Shown piece by piece: positions 24,775 to 31,613 of a stretch of DNA of 37,924 bases. The stretch comes from an uncultured Bacteroidia bacterium (lineage in GTDB: Bacteria; Bacteroidota; Bacteroidia; Bacteroidales; F082): assembly GCA_902770835.1 (NCBI GenBank), contig CACXUM010000028.1, positions 1 to 37,924 on the forward strand, in the 5' to 3' direction. Every line of letters begins with the position of its first letter. The stretch's first letter is position 1. A model generated the notes under the pieces. The model was not told where the DNA came from. It searched no databases and saw only the letters and a program-made list of their open reading frames with translations. Position numbers and translations under genes: made by a program.

Positions 24775-25821
24775 TTAGTTTTCTTGCCAATTATTGACCA
24801 ACTCGGTTATGCTACCGATATTGAAGGTCTTAATCTTAGCAGGCTCCATCGCATAGGCGCGATTCTCATTTGCATACTTGTCGATGGTAATTTTCTTCAC
24901 CGTTTCGTCCGAATTATCATAGACATAGACATCAAGATAGAAACCATAAGCAAGAGCACCTGGGCGCAAACCAACCATCATTGATCTCGCATCCACATTG
25001 TTCAAACCGACACCATGACCAATGTTATTAAGTGATGTGAAGTCGTAAGTAAGTTCCTTGCCACCACCAAGAGCTGAATAACCGAGACCGTCACCCTCAT
25101 GGCTGATAACATACTCATTCCACTTGATAGCATACTGTTCATCATTTCCGGCTTTAAGATAAGTCATCAACTCAGAAAGTTTTTCTTGATTAATCTTGTT
25201 GGGCTTCAGGGTTACTTCACCACAGAGATTGAAGTGATTGTCTCTCACCACAATCTTTTGAACATACCTCGATTTACCATTCTTGGGAGCACATGTCATT
25301 TGGAATTTGGCTACACCAAAAATGATTTTGAAGTAATAGTAATTCTGTTGATAAGTGGTATAAGCCGCTTGCGGGATAGAAATATCCTGCAATCCATAAC
25401 TATAACCATCATCAGAGAAAGAGCGAACAAATTGGACTGGATCCAATACAAACTTCTGGTAAACACCATCAAAAGTATCGGCAGCCATTTCAGCAGGATA
25501 GAAGGCATAATAACCGGGGGCATATCCGATATCTTCACCCTGGTTGACAAAGTTGGCTGTGTTGGCACCTGCATTTTCGACTTGGAAAACGGCCGATCTT
25601 CCCTTATGGAAATTGAAAACCTTGATTTGGTCTTCTTCGTCCCAAATGGTCAGATATGTTACAGGGTCGATGTAGGCTCTATCATCGTCAATACTGACGG
25701 CTTCGACAGCACCATGAGTAGCACCAAAAGAATTGGCACTTTCTTCTTTTTTCTTGCATGAGGTGGCCACCAATGCGACCAAACCCATCATGCAAACACC
25801 ATAGAGAATCTTCTTTTTCAT
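24775..25821 (-). CDS. Surface lipoprotein of unknown function, downstream of a short peptide gene
   Basis: The 348-residue product starts MKKKILYGVCMMGLVALVAT with lipobox VATSC (Cys22) and a KKKEES tether, the pattern of an outer-membrane lipoprotein. The mature part is predicted beta-rich, with NFHKGRSAVFQVENAGANTA, GYAPGYYAFYPAEMAADTF and a central aromatic QQNYYYFKIIFGVAKFQMT. This recalls fimbrillin-like (Mfa/FimA-type) lipoproteins of Bacteroidales, where similar phrases about crossing the 'Y-A-F-Y-P' strand occur, but I cannot confirm the family. The C-terminus (KIKTFNIGSITELVNNWQEN) could be the donor strand or anchor part. It follows a 43-codon gene by 44 bases, shares its promoter at 26083-26117, and ends at the hairpin 24723-24753. 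It is somewhat more AT-rich than flanking core genes by eye. Confidence 0.7.
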   Translation of the reverse strand: MKKKILYGVCMMGLVALVATSCKKKEESANSFGATHGAVEAVSIDDDRAYIDPVTYLTIWDEEDQIKVFNFHKGRSAVFQVENAGANTANFVNQGEDIGYAPGYYAFYPAEMAADTFDGVYQKFVLDPVQFVRSFSDDGYSYGLQDISIPQAAYTTYQQNYYYFKIIFGVAKFQMTCAPKNGKSRYVQKIVVRDNHFNLCGEVTLKPNKINQEKLSELMTYLKAGNDEQYAIKWNEYVISHEGDGLGYSALGGGKELTYDFTSLNNIGHGVGLNNVDARSMMVGLRPGALAYGFYLDVYVYDNSDETVKKITIDKYANENRAYAMEPAKIKTFNIGSITELVNNWQEN

Positions 25822-25865
25822 AGTTTCAATTTGTAAAACTGATTAAAATTAGTAAATTAGAAACC

Positions 25866-25997
25866 TTAAGGATTAAGACCACCACCTTGACCACCTTGGT
25901 TGCTAGGACCAGGCAACTCGGGTGACGACATCAGCACCATAGAGGCTTGCATTTCAATCATTTCTGCCACGGGGGCTTCATAGTTCATCTTTTTCAT
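25866..25997 (-). CDS. 43-residue Gly/Pro-tailed peptide, candidate modified-peptide precursor
   Basis: This gene is below normal length cut-offs. The ATG at 25997 opens 43 codons ending at TAA 25866. The N-terminal part MKKMNYEAPVAEMIEMQASM is charged and Met-rich, resembling the short 'MKK-x-Y-E-A-P' peptides frequent in Bacteroidales; the tail reads PSNQGGQGGGLNP. There is no lipobox or clear signal peptide. Leader-like helix plus short Gly/Pro/Asn/Ser/Gln tail is the shape of a ribosomally made, modified peptide (inference). It has its own promoter ~80 bases upstream, lies just after a same-strand PqqD/kinase/nucleotidyltransferase cluster, and is followed by the 348-aa lipoprotein. Codons are sensible throughout and the frame is closed by good spacing, but expression is not shown. 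Confidence 0.7.
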   Translation of the reverse strand: MKKMNYEAPVAEMIEMQASMVLMSSPELPGPSNQGGQGGGLNP

Positions 25998-26082
25998 TTT
26001 TGTAAATTTTTAAGTTAGACTTTTGTTTATTAATTGTTAGTTGTTTTGTTCAATCCAATACTTCTTCTTGAAATTGACGCTG

Positions 26083-26117
26083 CAAAAATAATACTTTTTT
26101 CATTAATGCAACACAAA
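26083..26117 (-). promoter_or_regulatory. Promoter of the peptide-lipoprotein unit
   Basis: TATTTTTG on the minus strand occupies 26090-26083, with TTTG at 26117-26114, 23 bases upstream. It is located in the gap between the nucleotidyltransferase stop and the peptide gene, giving a leader of ~80 bases. Confidence 0.55.
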
Positions 26118-26156
26118 AAATGCAATTTTTTTGAATTTTTTTCATGGGAAGCATTT

Positions 26157-27266
26157 TTATTCATGGCCAAAGTTCTTGGAGAATCCCCGCTTCAGCGAGG
26201 CTCGCAACTCATGGAAAGCCGCGCCGGGAAACACTTTAGCAAGGTGGAAAAACTCAACGAAGATTCCGAGGAAGGCATGTAGTTTATGCCACAGGCGGCG
26301 TTTGGGCTTGCGGCGCAGAAAACCTCGGTCGCGGTTGAAGTTGCCCTCCTCCATGATGCGGCGATAAAGCCGCATGGCGGTGGAGGCACTCGCCGCTGTA
26401 TAGAATGGCATCTCATTCTCAGGTAGGCCAAGACACTGCACCATCAAGTAGCCGAAGGCCTGCCAAGGCTTCATAATGTGCATGTCTTTGAAGTAACGGC
26501 GGAGCGTGTCGTGGTCGAGTTGGTCGCGGTAGGCATGGAGCGTGATGGCCACATCTGCAATCTGTTTCCAGCCCACACCTGTACTCAGGAAATGGTGCCA
26601 CGCATGGAAGAAGGTGAAGAACACCATGAATTCCTTTGAGGGAATGGTGAGCGGGAAGCCTTCATAGTCAATCTTTTGGGTATGTTCGTGCAAGCCTTCA
26701 CGCTCGATGGCGGCATACACCTCGCGCTCTTTGCGGTCGGTTATCTCCGCACTGACGCGATGCACTTCCAAGGCGTAGTTGCCAAACTCGAGATTGTAGT
26801 GCTTGTAGTCGTCACCTTCGTTGCCCCAATTGTAGGCCGAAGGCAAGCCCTTGCGCACGCCCTCGCAAGCACGGCGGAAGTTGTCGATGCCCACATACAG
26901 GTCGATGTCGCCAAACTGGCGCAGGTTAGGATTGGGATAGAGCAATGCCAAAGAGAAGCCCTTGAGCACTACCGGTTCCACATCGGAGTCGCGCAAGGCC
27001 TTCACCGACATTTGCAGGATTTGCTTCAGTTGGAGTTGCGACACCAGATTGGAGCGCATTTGCGTCTTCATCATGCCAAGCATTTCCTGTGAAGGCTTGT
27101 TGCTGCCCGTCATCAGCGAGGCCGTGCCGCACACCAAGACGTTGGTGGCATGGTATTGGGCCAGCCGTAGCACCGCCTTCCAGTCGATTTCCTCATCGAT
27201 GGCAACGGGGGTTCCCCACAGGGCAGCCCGCATCAGGGCGAAATATTGTTTCTCTGTCGTTGACAT
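26157..27266 (-). CDS. Nucleotidyltransferase family protein (PF14907-like)
   Basis: The 369-residue protein has the NTP_transf_5-type core: VVLKGFSLALLYPNPNLRQF followed by GDIDLYV (residues ~99-124), with Lys102 and the Asp120/Asp122 metal-binding pair. The downstream helical part contains FHAWHHFLSTGVGWKQIADV, also typical of the family, where a conserved H..W motif follows. The C-terminal ~60 residues are strongly basic (RDRGFLRRKPKRRLWHKLHA). Such enzymes occur beside HprK-like kinases in lasso-peptide and related clusters, where they are thought to extend phosphorylated tails with nucleotides. It is the last gene of the kinase-peptidase-RRE unit; 76 bases separate it from the RRE gene and contain a short palindrome. 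No signal peptide; cytoplasmic. Confidence 0.85.
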   Translation of the reverse strand: MSTTEKQYFALMRAALWGTPVAIDEEIDWKAVLRLAQYHATNVLVCGTASLMTGSNKPSQEMLGMMKTQMRSNLVSQLQLKQILQMSVKALRDSDVEPVVLKGFSLALLYPNPNLRQFGDIDLYVGIDNFRRACEGVRKGLPSAYNWGNEGDDYKHYNLEFGNYALEVHRVSAEITDRKEREVYAAIEREGLHEHTQKIDYEGFPLTIPSKEFMVFFTFFHAWHHFLSTGVGWKQIADVAITLHAYRDQLDHDTLRRYFKDMHIMKPWQAFGYLMVQCLGLPENEMPFYTAASASTAMRLYRRIMEEGNFNRDRGFLRRKPKRRLWHKLHAFLGIFVEFFHLAKVFPGAAFHELRASLKRGFSKNFGHE

Positions 27267-27323
27267 TGCGTTTTTCCTACACCTTATTAATTAATAGTTA
27301 CCTACATTCCCAAACAATGCGAT

Positions 27324-27341
27324 CGACGCTTGGAAGCGTCG
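27324..27341. repeat. Short palindrome between RRE and nucleotidyltransferase genes
   Basis: CGACGC (27324-27329) and GCGTCG (27336-27341) flank TTGGAA, and the pairing can extend to 8 bases with a 2-base core. It sits in the only sizeable gap of the operon, without a T-run, so it is more likely a REP-like or mRNA-stability hairpin than a terminator. Confidence 0.45.
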
Positions 27342-27342
27342 G

Positions 27343-27612
27343 CTACTCCTCGACAATTTTTGCCTCTTTCCACGATTGCAACAGTTGATCCACATCCTTT
27401 TCGGCCACCTCGCGGGTGATGTCGTAATTGTCAATCAGGAGTTGCACAAGCATTTTGGCATCAAAGTCCTTGTCTTCCACCTGTTTCCAAAGGAAGGCGG
27501 CGGTGCCGTTCATCGAAATCATACGGTTGAAATTGACCGTTTCTATGCCTTCGGCGACGAGGATGTACTCCTGACCCAAAGTGCGCAATGTGTAGCCTTT
27601 CGAAATTCTCAT
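27343..27612 (-). CDS. PqqD-like RiPP recognition element protein
   Basis: The 89-residue product is a stand-alone PqqD-like winged-helix domain: N-terminal beta hairpin (YTLRTLGQEYILVAEG), the FNRMISMNGTAAFLWKQVED strand-helix block that in PqqD relatives includes the N.TA..W pattern, and a C-terminal helix VDQLLQSWKEAKIVEE. In RiPP systems such a domain binds the leader of a precursor peptide and delivers it to modifying enzymes. Its partner kinase, peptidase and nucleotidyltransferase are adjacent. It follows the peptidase gene by 14 bases. The nearest precursor candidate is the 43-codon gene at 25866-25997. Confidence 0.88.
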   Translation of the reverse strand: MRISKGYTLRTLGQEYILVAEGIETVNFNRMISMNGTAAFLWKQVEDKDFDAKMLVQLLIDNYDITREVAEKDVDQLLQSWKEAKIVEE

Positions 27613-27626
27613 AATTAATTGTCTTT

Positions 27627-28082
27627 CTATTTCTTCATTAATTTATTCCATTTCCTATGCAGTTTCAGAAGATACCTCCTCATCGGCAGGCTATGCCGCC
27701 AAAGCCACGCCTTTCCCAACTTGCGGCATCGGCCATCGGGCTTAATCACCTCCAAGGCCGTGGCCAACACTTCCTCCCGTTTCACCCGTTCATTGCCTTT
27801 CAGGTTGCCATCGCCCATCAATACCAAGGTCGAACCTTCAACGGCATACACTCGATGCAAAATCATGTGATTGCCATACTTCACCAACACCACATCACCT
27901 ACTCCAACATGGTCTTCCTTGCGCAGCATCACCCTATCTTCACCACCTCTAATAAAAGGCAACATACTGATTCCCTGAGGAATGATTGGAACCCTATTGC
28001 CTTTGCTCAGGCGTTCTACCAACTTCTGGTCGAGGGCTTCCATTGCTTCGTTCACTGCGATACTGTTTTGTAGCAAAGCCAT
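27627..28082 (-). CDS. S24/S26-type peptidase (signal-peptidase-like)
   Basis: The 151-residue protein has the LexA/signal-peptidase-like core: PIIPQGISMLPFIRGGEDRV with Ser39 in the G-x-SM-x-P motif, GDVVLVKYGNHMILHRVYAV with His76 in the LHRV position, and a final GDGN turn. A Ser-His pair is like the eukaryal/archaeal SipW branch of S26 rather than the Ser-Lys bacterial type. There is no membrane segment in the N-terminal part, so it seems soluble or peripheral; the C-terminus is very basic (RRYLLKLHRKWNKLMKK). It may process the companion peptide (inference). Its start overlaps the end of the kinase gene by 31 bases, implying coupling. Confidence 0.82.
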   Translation of the reverse strand: MALLQNSIAVNEAMEALDQKLVERLSKGNRVPIIPQGISMLPFIRGGEDRVMLRKEDHVGVGDVVLVKYGNHMILHRVYAVEGSTLVLMGDGNLKGNERVKREEVLATALEVIKPDGRCRKLGKAWLWRHSLPMRRYLLKLHRKWNKLMKK

Positions 28083-28918
28083 GCAGCCTCAGCGTTGGGC
28101 AGGCAATCGAGCGAATAGCACGGCACCGAACTGACGATTTTCTCGTTGGTGGCATGGAAGCCATTCGCCATCGACTTGATGAAGCGATAGCCTGAGAACG
28201 AAACATAAATCGAGGCGTATGCCTCAACCATCGACTGCCGCCTGATGGCGTTCTTCTTGGCCTGATGGAGGTCGACGATGGCCCCGACGGGGACATCAAG
28301 GTTGCGATAGCACGGTGTCTTGCCGCTCCACGGCGTACCGTAGACGCGCGTCACGCCATCCACCACACGAAGCGCGGGGTTGTCGTCGTTCAGCAAGGAG
28401 CAACCACCTATATTATTAATCCACAGTTGGCTGTGCGTACTCTTGCCTGTGCCACTCTTGCCGAGGAAGAGATAGCCCTTGCCGTCTTTCATCGTGACGG
28501 AGGCGTGCATGAGAAGCGTATCAAGGCAGGCTGTAGAAAGGGCGAACATCAGCATCAAAACCGTATTGACAGAGAACCTGCTACTGCCGAGGACGCGGAA
28601 CTGCGCCTTGGAAAAAGCCTTGTCGGTGAGCAAATACACCCTTGCAGGCGCATCCATATCGGGAGCAGCTTCCATCAACCATTGCCCGTCCAACTCATAC
28701 AACTCGATGCGAGGCTGATCCTTGGCTATGCAACTTGCCGTAACGAGTTGTTTCCCTGACATATCAGGCATCTTCTCCACCAACTCAGCAACAAAAACTA
28801 TCGTGCCTGAATCCTCAGAAAGGAAAGGCTCGTAATGCGCCAACTCCGACCATTCCGCTGCGTTGTCGGGCATCTCAACAGCAAACTTAAAGCCCGCTAC
28901 TTCATATACTTTTCTCAT
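28052..28918 (-). CDS. HprK-like serine kinase
   Basis: The 288-residue protein uses the ATG at 28918 (MRKVYEVAGFKF); the upstream open frame to 28948 runs into the promoter. It has an HPr kinase/phosphorylase-like P-loop GKSGTGKST (153-161), preceded by the conserved LLMHASVTM with His138. NDDNPAL with the Asp178-Asp179 pair and GTPWSGK follow. It lacks the N-terminal HprK domain and is closer to the kinases of lasso-peptide clusters that phosphorylate the C-terminal Ser of precursor peptides. There is no PTS HPr context. It is first in the unit with peptidase, RRE protein and nucleotidyltransferase. Its promoter is interleaved with that of lnt. Confidence 0.85.
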   Translation of the reverse strand: MRKVYEVAGFKFAVEMPDNAAEWSELAHYEPFLSEDSGTIVFVAELVEKMPDMSGKQLVTASCIAKDQPRIELYELDGQWLMEAAPDMDAPARVYLLTDKAFSKAQFRVLGSSRFSVNTVLMLMFALSTACLDTLLMHASVTMKDGKGYLFLGKSGTGKSTHSQLWINNIGGCSLLNDDNPALRVVDGVTRVYGTPWSGKTPCYRNLDVPVGAIVDLHQAKKNAIRRQSMVEAYASIYVSFSGYRFIKSMANGFHATNEKIVSSVPCYSLDCLPNAEAAWLCYKTVSQ

Positions 28919-28928
28919 TGGATAAAAA

Positions 28929-28963
28929 TTTGTGCAAAGATAGGACAAATAATCGTAACTTTG
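28929..28963 (+). promoter_or_regulatory. lnt promoter
   Basis: TTTG at 28929-28932 and TAACTTTG at 28956-28963 are spaced by 23 bases. The predicted leader to ATG 28984 is ~14 bases. Confidence 0.55.
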
Positions 28964-28968
28964 CCAAA
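28935..28968 (-). promoter_or_regulatory. Promoter of the kinase-peptidase-RRE-nucleotidyltransferase operon
   Basis: TATCTTTG on the minus strand is at 28942-28935 and TTTG at 28968-28965, 22 bases apart. It interlocks with the plus-strand lnt promoter: each -33 lies outside the other's -7. Confidence 0.6.
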
Positions 28969-28983
28969 TTTTTGGAAATTCTT

Positions 28984-30624
28984 ATGAAGAACAAAGAAAA
29001 AAACTCACCTGCACCCTCATCCATGAGAGGGGTTCTATTGGCCGCTTTGAGTGGCGGCTTGCTTACCGCTGCATGGCCCACTTGGGGCATCGCTCCGTTG
29101 GTATTCATCGGGTTCGTCCCGCTTCTTTTGATTGAAGGGCGCATTGCCCAAGGCGAAAAGGGCAAACTGTTCTGGCTCTCGTTTCTCGCTTTCCTTGTCT
29201 GGAACGTGGCCACCACTTGGTGGGTTTGGAACGCCACGCCAGCCGCCATCGCCGCATGGGTGCTGAACGCGCTCTTCATGTCCATCGTTTTCAATGTGTT
29301 CCATCTCACAAAGAAAAAGGTGTGCAACAACCCGTGGGGCAATCTCTTCCTTATCCCCTATTGGCTCGCCTTCGAATACCTCACCTACCTTTGGGCAGCC
29401 AAATGGCCTTGGCTCAATTTGGGCAATGTCTTCTCCTTGCGAGTGGAATGGGTGCAGTGGTACGAATACACTGGCGTGGTCGGTGGAACGCTTTGGGTGC
29501 TATTGGTCAACATTTTGATTGTCAACATTATCCAATTCTTCAAAGCGAAAGAGACGAAACCGATATTCATCAGCATCGGCCTTGAGGCGGTGATTCTTCT
29601 ACTGCCCATCCTCCTCAGTACATCGATGTACAAGCATTACGAAGAGCAAGGCACCGACACTGAAGTCATCGTCGTGCAGCAGAACTGCGACCCTTGGAAC
29701 GAGCAATTCGACCATCAATTTGACGCCCAAGTCATACAAAACAACATTAATCTGTCGCTGCCCTTGGTGACACCCAAAACGCGCTTCATCGTCAGCAGCG
29801 AATCAGCCATTCAGGAAGGCATTTGGCTGCATGAGCTGGATCAATCCGATGCACTCAATACTTTGCATGACTATGTGAAACGCTTTCCACAACTGGCTTT
29901 CGTCATCGGCGGAACCACATACGAATGGGTGCCAAGAGGCATGGAAGACGATTTTCCAGCCCGGCAAATTGATGGCACCAACCACTATTATTATTGCCAT
30001 AACTCTGCACTGCTCATCGACACGACTAACCTGCAACTGCACAACAAGTCGCAACTCACACCCGGTGTGGAGGCCATTCCCGAGTGGATGGGGTTTTTGA
30101 AGAACTACAGCATCACCATGGGCATTGCTCGAGGCACACTCAAGACCGACCCTGAGTCTAAAACCCTAAACTTCAATGGCCACAAGATTGGCGTACCCAT
30201 CTGCTATGAATCGGCTTTTGGCGAATATGTCAGCACTTTCTGCAAAAAAGGAGCCGACCTGCTTTTTGTCATCACCAACGATGGCTGGTGGGGCGACACT
30301 CCTGGCTACCGACAGCATTTCGAGTTCTCGAAACTGCGAGCCATCGAAAACCGTCGCTGTGTGGCCCGCTCGGCCAACACAGGTCGCTCCGGGTTCTTCA
30401 ACCAGCGCGGCGACGTGCTTCAACAAACCCAATACTGGGTGCCTGATGCCATCAAGGCCACGCTGAAAGCCAACACGAAAATCACCTTCTATGCCAAACA
30501 CGGCGACTACTTGAGCCGCATTGCGGTTTATCTTACTTTTGTGCTGCTCATCACCCTGATAGCCAAAATATTGTTGGGTCTTGGCAAAAGCAAGAAAACC
30601 TCTTCACGCAAGAAAAAGAAATGA
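28984..30624 (+). CDS. lnt: Apolipoprotein N-acyltransferase
   Basis: The 546-residue membrane enzyme N-acylates the diacylglyceryl-cysteine of lipoproteins, completing their maturation at the inner membrane. An N-terminal multi-helix membrane domain (~15-215; GLLTAAWPTWGIAPLVFIGF) is followed by a nitrilase-type catalytic domain (~215-500) with the expected triad: Glu273 in SSESAIQEG, Lys355 in HNKSQLTP and Cys407 in PICYESAFGE. A final membrane helix (~510-530) precedes a basic tail. The ATG at 28984 is selected because it follows the promoter closely and opens the family N-terminus; the frame's earlier start lies upstream of it. The stop overlaps the dus start (ATGA). Confidence 0.93.
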   Translation: MKNKEKNSPAPSSMRGVLLAALSGGLLTAAWPTWGIAPLVFIGFVPLLLIEGRIAQGEKGKLFWLSFLAFLVWNVATTWWVWNATPAAIAAWVLNALFMSIVFNVFHLTKKKVCNNPWGNLFLIPYWLAFEYLTYLWAAKWPWLNLGNVFSLRVEWVQWYEYTGVVGGTLWVLLVNILIVNIIQFFKAKETKPIFISIGLEAVILLLPILLSTSMYKHYEEQGTDTEVIVVQQNCDPWNEQFDHQFDAQVIQNNINLSLPLVTPKTRFIVSSESAIQEGIWLHELDQSDALNTLHDYVKRFPQLAFVIGGTTYEWVPRGMEDDFPARQIDGTNHYYYCHNSALLIDTTNLQLHNKSQLTPGVEAIPEWMGFLKNYSITMGIARGTLKTDPESKTLNFNGHKIGVPICYESAFGEYVSTFCKKGADLLFVITNDGWWGDTPGYRQHFEFSKLRAIENRRCVARSANTGRSGFFNQRGDVLQQTQYWVPDAIKATLKANTKITFYAKHGDYLSRIAVYLTFVLLITLIAKILLGLGKSKKTSSRKKKK

Positions 30625-31613
30625 GCGGCACTGATTGTCATCTTTCTTTAGGCCCTTTCCAATGCATCACCGATGCGCCGTTTCGCAACGTGTTTAAGCG
30701 GCATTTTGGCGGCATCGACAAGTTCTATACGCCATTTTTCACGGGAATACACAAAGAAGAGCACGCCAAAAACCTGCAAGGCGAGGAAATTGACCCGAAA
30801 TTCAATGATGTTGAAACTTTGACACCACAAATCCTCAGCACCGATGCTGAGGAAATTTTGCGCTTCGCCAAACAATGCAAACAATTGGGCTACAAGGAAA
30901 TCAACCTTAACATGGGTTGTCCGTTTCCGAGGGTGGCCAACAAGAAACGCGGCTGCGGCCTGTTGCCTTACCCTGACATGGTGGAAGCGATGCTTGAGCG
31001 CATTTTCGAGCAAATCGACATTGATTTCAGTGTGAAATGCCGCCTCGGTTATTTCAGCCCCGATGAGATTGAGGCCATTATCCCGATTTTCAACAAGTTT
31101 CCTCTTAGTGAATTGATTATCCATCCGCGCATTGGGAAACAATTATACAAAGGCGAGGCCGATGTGGAGCGGTTCAAAAGCCTTATACCTTATATTAATG
31201 CGCCTTTGGTTTATAATGGGGACATTTTTTCTGTCGAAAGTTTTGGACGTATCCATGTGGCCACGCAGCCCGTGAACCGTTTTATGTTGGGGCGAGGATT
31301 GCTGACTAATCCGTTTTTGGCGGAGGAGATTCGGGGAGGCGCATGGAATGCGCCGGAACGGACGGAACGGCTGCACGTTTACATCATTGACCTTTATGAG
31401 GACAGACTGCGCCATGCAGGGGGAAGCCCAAAGGTTTTGGGCAGGATGAAGGAACTATGGTCTTATCTGATGTATTCTTTTGAAGAGCCACAAGTAGTTT
31501 GGCGGAAAATCAAGAAGATTAATGCGCTAAAGGAATATGAAACCACCGTAGAATATATCTTTATGAACATTCTACTTTCTTCGAAGGAATCAAATTCAAA
31601 AGATTCCTCATAA
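30621..31613 (+). CDS. tRNA-dihydrouridine synthase family protein
   Basis: The 330-residue enzyme reduces uridine in tRNA with FMN. It begins LSLGPFQCITDAPFRNVFKR and has the catalytic Cys100 in NLNMGCPFPRVANKKRGCG, then VKCRLGYFSPDE and the later YNGDIFS and RGLLTNPFLAEEI flavin- and phosphate-binding motifs. The KKRGCGLL block with a basic insert is different from the DusB 'GAGAAL' form and places it in a Bacteroidota-typical subgroup. It is coupled to lnt by the 4-base ATGA overlap. Its last 53 bases overlap the convergent glycosyltransferase gene. Confidence 0.9.
   Translation: MSGTDCHLSLGPFQCITDAPFRNVFKRHFGGIDKFYTPFFTGIHKEEHAKNLQGEEIDPKFNDVETLTPQILSTDAEEILRFAKQCKQLGYKEINLNMGCPFPRVANKKRGCGLLPYPDMVEAMLERIFEQIDIDFSVKCRLGYFSPDEIEAIIPIFNKFPLSELIIHPRIGKQLYKGEADVERFKSLIPYINAPLVYNGDIFSVESFGRIHVATQPVNRFMLGRGLLTNPFLAEEIRGGAWNAPERTERLHVYIIDLYEDRLRHAGGSPKVLGRMKELWSYLMYSFEEPQVVWRKIKKINALKEYETTVEYIFMNILLSSKESNSKDSS

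Noticed and set aside
26034-26282. 82-codon plus-strand frame before the nucleotidyltransferase 3' end
   Set aside because: Overlaps the peptide promoter and the end of a real gene on the other strand; no support.
24775-28918. Lasso-peptide biosynthetic cluster
   Set aside because: Kinase, nucleotidyltransferase and PqqD-like RRE are present but no asparagine-synthetase-like cyclase, no transglutaminase-like B2 protease and no dedicated ABC exporter were found, so the lasso label is not supported.
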